This document shows, piece by piece, positions 43,445 to 51,976 of a stretch of DNA of 64,000 nt. Both the position numbers and the translations under genes were made by a program. This stretch comes from UBA10649 sp965227045. Lineage in GTDB: Bacteria; Actinomycetota; Actinomycetes; S36-B12. The notes below the pieces were generated by a model, which did no database searches, was not told where the DNA came from, and worked only from the letters and a program-made list of their open reading frames with translations. The first letter of the stretch is position 1, and each line of letters starts with the position of its first letter. Location: assembly GCA_965227045.1 (NCBI GenBank), contig OZ245718.1, positions 2,294,001-2,358,000 of the forward strand. Reading direction: 5' to 3'.

Positions 43445-44716
43445 CTAGGAGAACGGCGGTCGGTCGTCGAGCCTGATGCTCGCGCGGCCGGCCGCCCGCC
43501 ACACCCGCGCGACGGCATCGGTGTCCTCCTCGGTAACGAGGTTGCCCATAACGCGCAGGGCGACCGTCATCAGCGGACGCGAACGCATGCCGATCGGACC
43601 GAGGGTGGGCAGCAGGCGTGGAACCGTGAGCAGACCGGCAAGTCGCCGTGCGATCGAGAAGGCCGTTCCATAGCGGCCCTTGAGGATCGGGGCCCAGTGC
43701 CGGGCGTAGTCCAGCGACGGGTTCGGGACTGTGTCGGCCAGGAGCTGGGCCGCCAGGTGCCCTGTCTCGAGGCCGTAGTCGATGCCTTCGCCGTTCAGCG
43801 GATTGACGCAGCCGGCCGCGTCGCCGACCAGCAACCAGTTGGGCCCGGCCACGCCGCTGACAGCGCCGCCCATCGGCAGCAGCGCCGACCACGGCGCGCG
43901 GATGTCGCCCTCGAACTGCCAGTCCTCCCGCTGCGACTGCGCGTAGTGCGCGAGCAGTCCGCGTAGGTTGACGTCGGCCGGATGCTTGTCCGTCGCGAGG
44001 GTGCCGACGCCGACATTGACCTCACCGTCGCCGAGCGGGAACACCCATCCGTAGCCGGACAGCAGTTCGTTCTGCTCGCCGCGGAGTTCCAGGTGCGAGG
44101 AGATCCACGGATCATCGCTGCGATGGGACTTGATGTAGGCGCGGGCCGCGACTCCGTACGCAGTGCTCCGGTGCCAGGTGCGGCCCAGTCGGCGCCCGAG
44201 CTGGGACTTGGCGCCATCGGCGATGACGAGCCGGCGACAGGTGATTTCCGAGTGCACCGCCGACGACCCGGTGCCGGAGACGAACTGCACGGCGCGGACC
44301 TGGCCGGCCTCCATCCGCACATCGACCGCGCGGTGTCCCTCGATTGCCGTCACGCCTGCATCGAGCGCCACCTGCCGGATCGCGTGATCGAGTTCCAGCC
44401 GAGGCGCGGCGCCCCCGTACTTCGGCAGCGATCCGCCAGGCCATGGCAGATACAGCTCCTGGCCGAAGCCAGCCGCCCGCAGCCCCCAGTTCCTCGCTCG
44501 TCCGTCCAGCCACCCGCTGAGGCCCAGCTGGTCGAGTTCGGCGATCGCACGGGGAGTCAGGCCATCACCGCACGGCTTGTCACGCGGGAAGACCTCCGCG
44601 TCGACGAGGGTCACGTCGAGTCCGGCCCGCGCTGCCCACGCAGCAGTCGCCGAACCCGCCGGGCCGGCGCCGACGACGAGCACGTCTGTGTCCACGGGAT
44701 GGTCTGATGTCGTCAT
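43445..44716 (-). CDS. geranylgeranyl-reductase-family FAD oxidoreductase (MenJ-like)
   Basis: A 423-residue flavoprotein: Rossmann FAD motif VLVVGAGPAGSATA (near residue 12), KPCGDGLTPRA as the substrate-side motif of the family, and the second FAD motif LLVGDAAGCVNPLNGEGIDYGL. It matches the actinobacterial group containing MenJ, which saturates a double bond in the isoprenoid tail of menaquinone; that assignment is inference. ATG 44716 begins the flavin fold; longer reading frames in this phase are unrelated. Lies seven bases after the DMT transporter. Confidence 0.85.
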   Translation of the reverse strand: MTTSDHPVDTDVLVVGAGPAGSATAAWAARAGLDVTLVDAEVFPRDKPCGDGLTPRAIAELDQLGLSGWLDGRARNWGLRAAGFGQELYLPWPGGSLPKYGGAAPRLELDHAIRQVALDAGVTAIEGHRAVDVRMEAGQVRAVQFVSGTGSSAVHSEITCRRLVIADGAKSQLGRRLGRTWHRSTAYGVAARAYIKSHRSDDPWISSHLELRGEQNELLSGYGWVFPLGDGEVNVGVGTLATDKHPADVNLRGLLAHYAQSQREDWQFEGDIRAPWSALLPMGGAVSGVAGPNWLLVGDAAGCVNPLNGEGIDYGLETGHLAAQLLADTVPNPSLDYARHWAPILKGRYGTAFSIARRLAGLLTVPRLLPTLGPIGMRSRPLMTVALRVMGNLVTEEDTDAVARVWRAAGRASIRLDDRPPFS

Positions 44717-44723
44717 AGCGTGC

Positions 44724-45629
44724 TCATTCTCGCGTACGCGAGCGAATAATGCCCTGCGCGGTGGCGGCGCCCAGCACGATGAGCACTCCTCCCACCGGCT
44801 GGTTCCACGAGATGTGCTCGTCGAGCAGCACGGCACCAGCGACCACGGCGACCAGCGGAGTGAGGTAAGTGACCGTGCTTGCCGTCGTGGCATCCGACTT
44901 GCTGATGACCCGGAAATTGAGGATGTAGGCCAGTCCGCTGCCCAGACAGCCGAGGGCGAGCATGCCCAGGACCGTCGACCATCCGATCGGCGCGGTGGAG
45001 TAGCCACCGATCGCGACCATCGGCAGTGTCTGCAGCAGGCCCATGGTCAGCAGGCCCGTAGCCAGGGCGATAGGCGCCAAGGAGGTCGCATTCGGCCCGC
45101 CAGTCAGATGCCTGCGCACATACGGGAACGAGAATCCGTAACAGGTGATGGCGATGGTGCATGCAGCGATACCGAGCCATGTGCCCGCTCCCAGGCCCTG
45201 CCACACGCCCATCACGACAAGCACTCCGCCAAAACCGATCGCCAGGCCAAGCATGCGTCGTCGGGTCGGTCGTTCCTCGGGAAACACGAGCAGGATCGCC
45301 ACGAGGGTCATCAGCGGTGTCGCGCCGTTGATGATGCCGGCGAGTGCCGAGGAGATGTGCTGCTCTCCGTACGCGAACAGCAGCCAGGGCACGGACGTCA
45401 TCAGCGCCGCTGCCACGAACAGCGGCAGCCAGGCACGACGAGGTGCCAGGTGAGTACGCGTGATTGCGCTGATGATCAGCAAGGTCACGAGCCCAAGGGC
45501 GATGCGAGTGAAGGCCACGCCCGAGGGAGTCAACGCGAGCAGGCCGAGCTTCATGAAGTAGAACGACCCACCCCAGATCAGGGCGAGGAGCAGGTACGAC
45601 GGCAGCCAGGTACGGGGAGGCGCGCTCAC
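44724..45629 (-). CDS. EamA/DMT-family transporter
   Basis: A 301-residue inner-membrane protein with ten hydrophobic helices arranged as two EamA repeats: LLLALIWGGSFYFMKLGL at the start, AGIINGATPLMTLVAIL at the end of repeat 1, YLTPLVAVVAGAVLLDEHI in repeat 2. Members export amino acids or other metabolites; the substrate cannot be read. GTG 45629 overlaps the stop of the Ada-like gene (GTGA). Confidence 0.88.
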   Translation of the reverse strand: MSAPPRTWLPSYLLLALIWGGSFYFMKLGLLALTPSGVAFTRIALGLVTLLIISAITRTHLAPRRAWLPLFVAAALMTSVPWLLFAYGEQHISSALAGIINGATPLMTLVAILLVFPEERPTRRRMLGLAIGFGGVLVVMGVWQGLGAGTWLGIAACTIAITCYGFSFPYVRRHLTGGPNATSLAPIALATGLLTMGLLQTLPMVAIGGYSTAPIGWSTVLGMLALGCLGSGLAYILNFRVISKSDATTASTVTYLTPLVAVVAGAVLLDEHISWNQPVGGVLIVLGAATAQGIIRSRTRE

Positions 45630-46438
45630 GCACTCTCCCTGGCAAGCAGGGACTCCTTGACCTCAAGTCCCCAGCGGTAGCCGGCGAGATTGCCGTCGCT
45701 GCGGATCACTCGATGACAGGGAACCGCCAGCGCAACGGGGTTAGTGGCGCAGGCACGAGCCACCGCCCGCACCGAGTTCGGGCTGCCGATCGATGCCGCT
45801 ACCTCGGTGTACGAGCGAGTCTGGCCCGCGGGGATCTCGCGCAATGCACTCCAGACCCGAGCCTGGAAAGCGGTGCCGTGCACGTCGATCGGTAACTCGG
45901 GTGCTGACTTTCCTGCGCAGATCGCGCGAAGTGCGTTCATCACGTCGGCCATGGCCGCATCGTCTCGCTCCAGAGTCGCGTTCGGGAACTCGGCCCTCAT
46001 TCCCTCCTCCAGTTCCGGCGCCGATCCGATCCGCACGGCCGCCAGTCCGATCGCCGTGGCGACCGCGAGGACATCGCCCAGGTCGGTCGAGGCAACCGAC
46101 CAGAGCAGGACCTGCCGAGGAGCTCCCGCGCTGTAGTCCGCCGGGGGCATTCCGAGCCGTTGCGCGGCCTCCTCGTAGAAGCCGCGAACAGAGCCGTAGC
46201 CGGCCGCGAACGCTGCATCGAGAACAGTGTCCGACGACCTCAAAAGGTGACGCGTGCGATTGGTCCTGACCGACTGGCCGAACTGGCGAGGGCTGACACC
46301 GAGCACATCGGCGAAGTCACGCTGCAACTGGCGCGCGCTGCAGTGCACAGCGCTCGCGAGGTCGACTACGGCCACTGGTCCGCCTGCCTGGGACATCAGT
46401 GCACAGGCATCGGTGACGCGCTCGCGTGGATTCGACAT
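45626..46438 (-). CDS. Ada-like protein: AraC-type HTH plus O6-alkylguanine-DNA methyltransferase
   Basis: A 270-residue protein. Residues 1-100 hold an AraC-type HTH (SARQLQRDFADVLGVSPRQFGQS, DAAFAAGYGSVRGFYEEAA); residues 105-270 are the alkyltransferase with the active-site NPVALAVPCHRVIRSDG, whose Cys accepts the alkyl group. The N-terminal zinc domain of full-length Ada is missing, so it cannot sense methylphosphotriesters that way. ATG 46438 is used; an earlier start adds 17 unlike residues. First gene of an operon with the DMT transporter and the reductase. Confidence 0.88.
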   Translation of the reverse strand: MSNPRERVTDACALMSQAGGPVAVVDLASAVHCSARQLQRDFADVLGVSPRQFGQSVRTNRTRHLLRSSDTVLDAAFAAGYGSVRGFYEEAAQRLGMPPADYSAGAPRQVLLWSVASTDLGDVLAVATAIGLAAVRIGSAPELEEGMRAEFPNATLERDDAAMADVMNALRAICAGKSAPELPIDVHGTAFQARVWSALREIPAGQTRSYTEVAASIGSPNSVRAVARACATNPVALAVPCHRVIRSDGNLAGYRWGLEVKESLLARESA

Positions 46439-46520
46439 GCCGCAACGGTATGGGTCGCCGACGACACCACACACTCCGATTCGCGACACGTTCTCGAGGG
46501 CGAGGTGATTTCATCTGCAT

Positions 46521-46973
46521 ATGGAATTCACTGCGGAACTGGAGTTGGCGGGCAAGACGGCAACGGGGATCACCGTTCCGCCGGCCGTCGTCGAAGCACT
46601 CAATGCGGGCAAGAGGATTCCGGTCGTCGTCACCATCAAGAAGCACTCGTACCGGACCACGATCGCTCCCTACAACGGCGCCTACATGATCCCCGTCAGC
46701 GCAGAGAACCGCGAGGCCGCGGGCGTCAAGGCTGGCGACTCGCTCCGCATAGGCATCGAGGTCGACACGGCCCCCCGCGAGATCGAAGTCCCCGCCGATC
46801 TCGCCGCAGCACTGGCGAAGAGAAAGGCAGCGAAGTCCTTCTTCGAGTCGCTGTCTTTCAGCAACCAGCGCGGTTACGTCTCCTGGCTCGAGCAGGCAAA
46901 GAAGGAGGAGACGCGGAACGCGCGCGTCCTTGCCTGCGTCGAGTCATTGGAAGCAGGGCGCAAGCAGCACTGA
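46521..46973 (+). CDS. DUF1905 / YdeI-type protein
   Basis: A 150-residue protein. The N-terminal DUF1905 barrel (FTAELELAGKTATGITVPPAVVEAL ... YRTTIAPYNGAYMIPVS) is followed by the bacteriocin-protection (YdeI/OmdA) helix region with LAAALAKRKAAKSFFESLSFSNQRGYVSWLEQAKKEETR. This two-part plan is common in actinobacteria; the function is not established. The ATG at 46521 has only a weak ribosome site. Divergent from the Ada-like gene. Confidence 0.85.
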   Translation: MEFTAELELAGKTATGITVPPAVVEALNAGKRIPVVVTIKKHSYRTTIAPYNGAYMIPVSAENREAAGVKAGDSLRIGIEVDTAPREIEVPADLAAALAKRKAAKSFFESLSFSNQRGYVSWLEQAKKEETRNARVLACVESLEAGRKQH

Positions 46974-46975
46974 CC

Positions 46976-46981
46976 TAGGAT
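46976..46981 (+). promoter_or_regulatory. -10 element before the META-domain gene
   Basis: CCTAGGATC contains TAGGAT; the same nine bases recur at 48271. The gene also has a strong ribosome site, AAGGAG at 47004-47009, six bases before the ATG, so this transcript has a short leader. Confidence 0.4.
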
Positions 46982-47015
46982 CACGATCGCGATCCGCCGA
47001 CCGAAGGAGCAACCC

Positions 47016-47432
47016 ATGTCCCGAGCACGACGCGGCGCGATTGCGATCGCAGCATCAGTCGGCCTCCTCCTCGCCGCCGCCGCTCCGGCCATGGCAGGCG
47101 ATGTCGTCTCCACGAGCACCGCGCAGAAGAGCCCGGTAGGCGATTGGCGCACCCGCACCAATGGGGTCAAGCAGACAATCACCTTCACCAAGGACGGCAA
47201 GGTGTTCGGTGACGCGGGGTGCAATCGATTCACCGGTGGCTACACGACCGGCGACGAAGGCGCGATCACGATCGGCCCGCTCGCGACCACGTTGATGATG
47301 TGCGAGGAAAACATCATGAACGCGGAGGCCACGTTCCTCGTACGCATCCAGGCGGCCGTTGCCTACAACGCCACCGCTAAGCGCCTGCAGGTCTTCGCTC
47401 CCAAGGACCTGGTCACGTTCGTCAAGGCCTGA
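47016..47432 (+). CDS. secreted META-domain protein
   Basis: A 138-residue exported protein: signal peptide to about residue 28 (ending APAMAG), then a META domain (HslJ-like) with ITFTKDGKVFGDAGCNRFTGGYTTGDEGAITIGPLATTLMMC. The pair of Cys (in AGCNRF and MMCEE) is typical and may form a disulfide. Role unknown; related HslJ is a heat-inducible outer-surface protein in enteric bacteria. Confidence 0.85.
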   Translation: MSRARRGAIAIAASVGLLLAAAAPAMAGDVVSTSTAQKSPVGDWRTRTNGVKQTITFTKDGKVFGDAGCNRFTGGYTTGDEGAITIGPLATTLMMCEENIMNAEATFLVRIQAAVAYNATAKRLQVFAPKDLVTFVKA

Positions 47433-47533
47433 CTGATTCGACCATTCCGACACGCTCCACGCAATCGAGCAAAACTGGTTGGCGTACCTACACTCCCATT
47501 TGCCAGCAGGTGGGCAACTGAAGGGTGGTGCCA

Positions 47534-48244
47534 GTGACGCTCGGCGCTCTCGACCGGCACGACACCAGCCATCTCGACGACGAAGCAGACCGCGAGTGCC
47601 AAGCAGCGCTCTCCCGCATCCTTGGCCCCGACAGCATCGTGTTCGATGTCGGCGCCAATCTCGGACAGTTCGCTAGCAGCCTGATGTCGGTCCAGACCTG
47701 CACCACGTACTGCTTCGAGCCGGTGCCCGAGCCACGAGCCGCAATCGAGGCGCTTGCGGTGCTGCATCCGCACATCATCCCGGTTAACCTCGCCGTCTCC
47801 GACCGCACCGGAACCACGGAGTTCCACGTCATGGCCGCGCACGACGGCTCGAGCATGCTCGAGCCGCTCGTCGGGCAGAGTTCGCAATGGCTGACCCCGA
47901 AGGAGACGATCGAGGTCGAGTCGATGCGTCTCGATGACTTCATGCGATCACGGGGCATCGAGCAGGTCGATCTGCTGAAGAGCGACGCCCAGGGCTTCGA
48001 CGGCCGCGTGATCGCCTCGGCCGGCGACTACCTCACCCCTGACCACATCCAGGCAATCCTCGTCGAGGTGAACTTCCACTCGTTCTACAAGGGGCAGGAC
48101 ACCTTCGAGCGCATCGTCGAACTCTGCACGAGCCATGACTACTTCCTGGCGGGCATCTTCAGGCACTACAACTACTCGAACTGGCTGTGGTGGGCCGACG
48201 CCCTCTTCCTCCCGAACCGCGCGCCGTTCTCCACGCAGTTCTGA
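47534..48244 (+). CDS. FkbM-family methyltransferase
   Basis: A 236-residue class I methyltransferase: SIVFDVGANLGQFASSL (motif I), TYCFEPVPEP (acidic motif II) and VDLLKSDAQGFDGRVI (FkbM signature). These enzymes usually O-methylate sugars or polyketides. I start at GTG 47534 because AAGGG (47521-47525) lies eight bases before it; earlier GTGs at 47525 and 47528 would sit on that ribosome site. Confidence 0.83.
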   Translation: MTLGALDRHDTSHLDDEADRECQAALSRILGPDSIVFDVGANLGQFASSLMSVQTCTTYCFEPVPEPRAAIEALAVLHPHIIPVNLAVSDRTGTTEFHVMAAHDGSSMLEPLVGQSSQWLTPKETIEVESMRLDDFMRSRGIEQVDLLKSDAQGFDGRVIASAGDYLTPDHIQAILVEVNFHSFYKGQDTFERIVELCTSHDYFLAGIFRHYNYSNWLWWADALFLPNRAPFSTQF

Positions 48245-48272
48245 ACCCTCACGCGCGCCGCACGTTGCCGCC

Positions 48273-48278
48273 TAGGAT
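48273..48278 (+). promoter_or_regulatory. -10 element before the hotdog thioesterase gene
   Basis: TAGGAT stands six bases before the ATG at 48285, without a Shine-Dalgarno, indicating a leaderless transcript. Confidence 0.4.
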
Positions 48279-48284
48279 CCACGC

Positions 48285-48749
48285 ATGACTGGAGTACCTG
48301 GCGACCAGATCGGCCCGCTCATGCACCAGTTGGTGCCGATGGTGAACACGCTGGGCCTGGAGTACGTGGAGGTCACCAGCGAGCGCGCTGTCGTCGTGCT
48401 TCGCGACCAGCAGCAGTTCCGTAATCACGTCGGTGGACCGCATGCTGCCGCGGCGTTTGCCGTGGCCGAGTCTGCGACGGGTGCTGTGGCAATTGCCGCT
48501 CTCGGCGACCTGCTCGACCGGGCAGTGCTGCTCCCCACCACCGCGACGATGGACTACCTCGCAATCGCGCTGGGGGATCTCACCGCGACGGCCTTCATCG
48601 TCGGTGACGTCGTCATCGCACGCCAGGAGTTCGAGGCGGGCAAGCGTCCGCAGTTCGACATCGTCGCCGAGATCACCAACGCCGAAGGCACCACGACGGG
48701 CCGCCTTCGCGCAACGTGGACCCTGAAGCGACTACGCGCGCCGGAGTAG
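48285..48749 (+). CDS. DUF4442 hotdog-fold thioesterase-like protein
   Basis: A 154-residue single-domain protein. NHVGGPHAAAAFAVAESATGAVAI is the substrate-binding helix region of the hotdog fold (HxGxxHxxAxxxxAE pattern), followed by beta strands. This matches DUF4442/PaaI-like thioesterases acting on acyl-CoA. The 3' end overlaps the convergent channel gene by 18 bases. Confidence 0.75.
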   Translation: MTGVPGDQIGPLMHQLVPMVNTLGLEYVEVTSERAVVVLRDQQQFRNHVGGPHAAAAFAVAESATGAVAIAALGDLLDRAVLLPTTATMDYLAIALGDLTATAFIVGDVVIARQEFEAGKRPQFDIVAEITNAEGTTTGRLRATWTLKRLRAPE

Positions 48750-50468
48750 GTCCACGAGGTCCTCGTACTGGCCGACCAGGAACGCCGAGTCACCGGCGTG
48801 GAAGACCGTGTCCCGGCGCACGGGATGCTCCAGCCGACCTGAGTCCTTCGAACGCTGGATGGCCACGACACGTGTCGACGTCCCGAGATCCTGCATCGAC
48901 ATGCCGTCGAGGCCCCCGCCATGGCGAACCGAGATCCGGGCCGCCATGAACGGCGTCGACCCGACGTAGAAGGTGCCGATCACCTCTAGTCCGAGCGCGG
49001 CGCCGACAAACCACGGCGCGGCCAGCTCGGCGATCGATCGAGTCGCCCCAGCTGACAGCACCTCACCGACCACGCGCGCCAGGCTTCGCCCAAAGACGCG
49101 AAGAACGATTGGAATGGGCTCGTCACCCCTCACATCGCGCACGGCCAGGCCGGTCTCGATGTTCACCAGGTCATTGCTCGTCAGCACCGCGACACCCGCT
49201 GCGCGACTGACACCGGCGTCGGCCTGCGTCTCCGGGAGAGTTGCATCACCAACGAGCACCGGTACTCCCGCCGCCTTCATCTGCGGGAAGAAGCGCTCGC
49301 CGTTCCCGTCGTCGATCACCGCGACTTCATAGCCCGCATCGTGGAGATCGAGAGCCACCTTGCTGCCCACTGCACCGAGACCCACGACGACGATGTGGTC
49401 CTTCATCCCCGTCAGTCGCTGTCGGCCCAGCGACTGCGCGAGCCTGCGAGACACCAGTGCGTTGGTGAGGAGCGCGGTCGCCAGCGCCACCAACGTTGCG
49501 CCCACGACGATCAGGACGATCGCCCACAACCGCAGCCAGTCCGGCTGATCACGGAAGTAGAAGTCACCGAAGCCGACGGTGGCGATCGTCTCGGACGTGA
49601 AGTAGGCGGCATCGAGGGCGCTCATATGCGAACCGTCCTGGCCCTGGTAACCCCACATCAGCACCCCGATGGAGAACACGAACAGCACCGTCAGTGCGGC
49701 GAACGCGATCCGGAAGGGGGTGTCAATCGTGCCGGTGACGGCGGCGATTGCCTCGCGGACTCGGCGCCTGATCGTGCGTCGTGTCGCGACCGCATGATCC
49801 CTCTGCGGCTGCAGCCCGGCGTCCTCGAAGTCCGCCGCGGTGCCAAGGAGGGTGATGAGATCACCGGGGGCCACGGGCAGATCCCGGCCCGGGCACGACA
49901 CGGTTGGCGATCCATCGACCGGCCGAACGGCGATCGGGACGCTGACTCCCCAGACCGAGCGCAAGGTTCCGCTCACCGTGCACGGGAAGGTGGCGATGAT
50001 GAACTCCTCGCCGCCAAGCGGAATCGTGTGCGTTGTTCGATTGATGGCCGCTTCGACAAACGATGTGGACGCCAGTTGCGCGACATCGAGTACCGCTCCC
50101 GGGTTCGTCACTGAAGTCATCGCTCGGCCGACGGCCGCATTCGCCATCTGCACAACGATGCGAACATCGGCAGACGACTCCCGCACAAGGAGGGCGATCT
50201 CGATATTGCGCAGATCGTCGTCCGTGACGCACACCGCAGCCAGTGCATCGGCGACGCGCGCATTGCGCAGGGTCTCCTCGGCTTGGCCGAATCCCGCGAC
50301 GTGCTCGACGCCGTAACGCACGAGCGTGTCGATCTCGTCGGCATTCGCGTGCGGCTCGACGACGACGATCCTGTGACCGGTCTCCGCGAGCTGCTTCACA
50401 ACGCGTCGAGCAACGCCCCGGAATCCGAACACGACGATGTGACCAGTGCGCCCGTCGGTGTTCTCCAT
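48732..50468 (-). CDS. potassium-channel protein with two RCK (TrkA-type) domains
   Basis: A 578-residue protein with an unusual order: N-terminal NAD-binding/RCK domain (HIVVFGFRGVARRVVKQL, residue 10 onward) with its C-terminal part, then two membrane helices around the pore loop TSETIATVGFGDFYF, then a second RCK domain (HIVVVGLGAVGSKVALDL). The selectivity filter TVGFGD keeps the potassium pattern TVGxGD. ATG 50468 is preceded by a GGGGG run; a longer reading frame through the tRNA-Leu gene is rejected. It probably controls potassium flux, gated by nucleotides bound to the RCK domains. Confidence 0.85.
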   Translation of the reverse strand: MENTDGRTGHIVVFGFRGVARRVVKQLAETGHRIVVVEPHANADEIDTLVRYGVEHVAGFGQAEETLRNARVADALAAVCVTDDDLRNIEIALLVRESSADVRIVVQMANAAVGRAMTSVTNPGAVLDVAQLASTSFVEAAINRTTHTIPLGGEEFIIATFPCTVSGTLRSVWGVSVPIAVRPVDGSPTVSCPGRDLPVAPGDLITLLGTAADFEDAGLQPQRDHAVATRRTIRRRVREAIAAVTGTIDTPFRIAFAALTVLFVFSIGVLMWGYQGQDGSHMSALDAAYFTSETIATVGFGDFYFRDQPDWLRLWAIVLIVVGATLVALATALLTNALVSRRLAQSLGRQRLTGMKDHIVVVGLGAVGSKVALDLHDAGYEVAVIDDGNGERFFPQMKAAGVPVLVGDATLPETQADAGVSRAAGVAVLTSNDLVNIETGLAVRDVRGDEPIPIVLRVFGRSLARVVGEVLSAGATRSIAELAAPWFVGAALGLEVIGTFYVGSTPFMAARISVRHGGGLDGMSMQDLGTSTRVVAIQRSKDSGRLEHPVRRDTVFHAGDSAFLVGQYEDLVDLLRRA

Positions 50469-50543
50469 GCTCGCCCCCGGCTCACGGACCTGCGTGAGGA
50501 GATCGTGACAGCGGGAGATTTCCAACACATGACGAGCGAAACG

Positions 50544-50578
50544 GGGAATCCCCGGTCTGAACCAGACCGGGGATTCCC
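50544..50578 (-). terminator. hairpin terminator after tRNA-Leu
   Basis: A perfect 16-base stem (50544-50559 with 50563-50578) and a three-base loop. On the minus strand it begins 10 bases after the tRNA 3' end and is followed by GTTTCG. It lies 76 bases before the channel start, so it separates the two units. Confidence 0.8.
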
Positions 50579-50587
50579 GAAATGTGG

Positions 50588-50671
50588 TGCGCGAGGGGGG
50601 AGTTGAACCCCCACGCCCTTTCGGGCACACGGACCTGAACCGTGCGCGTCTGCCTATTCCGCCACTCGCGC
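50588..50671 (-). tRNA. tRNA-Leu, anticodon CAG
   Basis: Minus strand, 84 bases. The acceptor stem GCGCGAG pairs with CTCGCGC, with discriminator A at 50588. The anticodon loop reads TTCAGGT (anticodon CAG), the long variable arm TGCCCGAAAGGGCG is typical of leucine tRNAs, and the T-loop is GGTTCAACTCC. No CCA is encoded. Position next to fhaA matches other actinobacteria. Confidence 0.95.
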
Positions 50672-50709
50672 GCGCGTGGACGAGGCTACAGGCTCAGTCG
50701 CGCAATGGG

Positions 50710-51852
50710 CTAGGCGGGACGGGTCGGCACGCGCACGGCGATCTGCCCGTCGGTTTTGACGCTGACGCGAACTCCCTGCCAGGAGATCGACTGCCCTACC
50801 GTCAAGGGCTGCATGACGAACCCGCGCGAGCGAGCCATGCGGATCGGTCCATGACCGCTGTCCCGCCGGGGATCGACCAGATAGACGATCACGCCGGCCG
50901 GTCCGGCCGCATCGACTCCGACCGATGCGCGGGACTCGACGACGACCGCTCGGCTGCCACTGATCGGTGCGACGACGGCCTTCGTGCCGCCCGCGCGCTC
51001 GATCGGCGACAGCGCCACAGTCGTGGTGCCTGGCCCCAGGCAACGGACCTGGGAGTCATCCAGCCAGCCGAGCACCCACTTCTCCCACGCTGTCACCGAC
51101 GGTGACGTCGCGGACACGTCGGCCATCAGGTCGAACGGACCGGTGAAGGGATACGGCTCGCGGGCCGACGCGTTAGGGGCATACAGGTCTGCGAGGCCGA
51201 GTGTGTGCAGGAACTCGTGGCTCAGGACTCCGACATCGGAGCCGTCGCGAATCGTGCCAACCGAGACGGCGGTGACGACCTCGGTTCCGTCGACGTCGAT
51301 GCCGCCACCGGGGGACTGCAGGAAGGCGGCCCCACCCGCGAGCCCGCCGATGTTGTGCGAGGCCAGGACGACCACGAGATCGCTGGCCGAGAAGTCCGTC
51401 GACGAGGCTGCAGCGTCGATCGCGTCCTTCAGATATGCCCGGTGCGCGGCATAAGAGAGGTCGTCGTCTGCGGAGTAGGCGGCCGCGGACCTCGGCATCC
51501 GCAGCCAGTGATCGACGACCACCGACGCGACGGCCAGGCGGCCGTACGACTGGGCGGATACGAAGGTCCGGAGGCCGGCGATAGTCGCGTTGGCCTGCGC
51601 CCGGGCCGCAGCCGTGACCGGGGCGTCGGAGAAGTCCACGAGCAGGAACGTGACCGACAGGGTCCCGCGCGGCGCTGGGCGGCCCTCCGGCCGGTTCGCG
51701 CCCACCGAGACGTCCAGCCCTTCCGGGGCCTGAAGTTCGCATTGCTCGATCGGGAGGTCCTGCGTGGGCACCTGGACTGCTGAGGCGCCCGGCCAACCCG
51801 AGACGAGGACGACGCCTGCGAGCAAGGCGACGCTCAGGAACCTTCGCCGCAT
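50710..51852 (-). CDS. secreted M6-type zinc metalloprotease
   Basis: A 380-residue exported protein: signal peptide to about residue 25 (ending PGASA). The zinc site VLSHEFLHTLGLADLY provides His212, Glu213, His216 and probably Asp222, the HExxHxxGxxD pattern of immune-inhibitor-A-like (M6) proteases. The preceding LLVDFSD and later GPFDLMADVSATSPSVTAWEKWVLGW are also typical of M6. ATG 51852 is taken since it starts the signal peptide. Divergent from fhaA. Whether it acts on own surface proteins or outside targets is unknown. Confidence 0.85.
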   Translation of the reverse strand: MRRRFLSVALLAGVVLVSGWPGASAVQVPTQDLPIEQCELQAPEGLDVSVGANRPEGRPAPRGTLSVTFLLVDFSDAPVTAAARAQANATIAGLRTFVSAQSYGRLAVASVVVDHWLRMPRSAAAYSADDDLSYAAHRAYLKDAIDAAASSTDFSASDLVVVLASHNIGGLAGGAAFLQSPGGGIDVDGTEVVTAVSVGTIRDGSDVGVLSHEFLHTLGLADLYAPNASAREPYPFTGPFDLMADVSATSPSVTAWEKWVLGWLDDSQVRCLGPGTTTVALSPIERAGGTKAVVAPISGSRAVVVESRASVGVDAAGPAGVIVYLVDPRRDSGHGPIRMARSRGFVMQPLTVGQSISWQGVRVSVKTDGQIAVRVPTRPA

Positions 51853-51914
51853 GGCCGCTGAGGCTACCGGCAGGAGTACCGGTGCGGGTACCCCGTGCGA
51901 ACGACCACGCGGGT

Positions 51915-51920
51915 TAGCAT
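51915..51920 (+). promoter_or_regulatory. -10 element of the fha-pknB operon
   Basis: GGGTTAGCAT gives TAGCAT about 57 bases before the fhaA start, on the correct strand. The -35 is not clear. Confidence 0.35.
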
Positions 51921-51966
51921 CAACCGACGTGCGCCACGACCGTGGCGAGGCGTGAGCATGCGATGT

Positions 51967-51972
51967 GGAGGA
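51967..51972 (+). promoter_or_regulatory. ribosome binding site deciding the fhaA start
   Basis: GGAGGA lies four bases before the GTG at 51977, which makes that codon, not the GTG at 51965, the likely start. Confidence 0.7.
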
Positions 51973-51976
51973 TCTC

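Noticed and set aside
50469..50630. A 54-codon N-terminal extension of the channel gene
   Set aside because: It would run through the tRNA-Leu 3' half and its terminator; the ATG at 50468 begins the NAD-binding fold.
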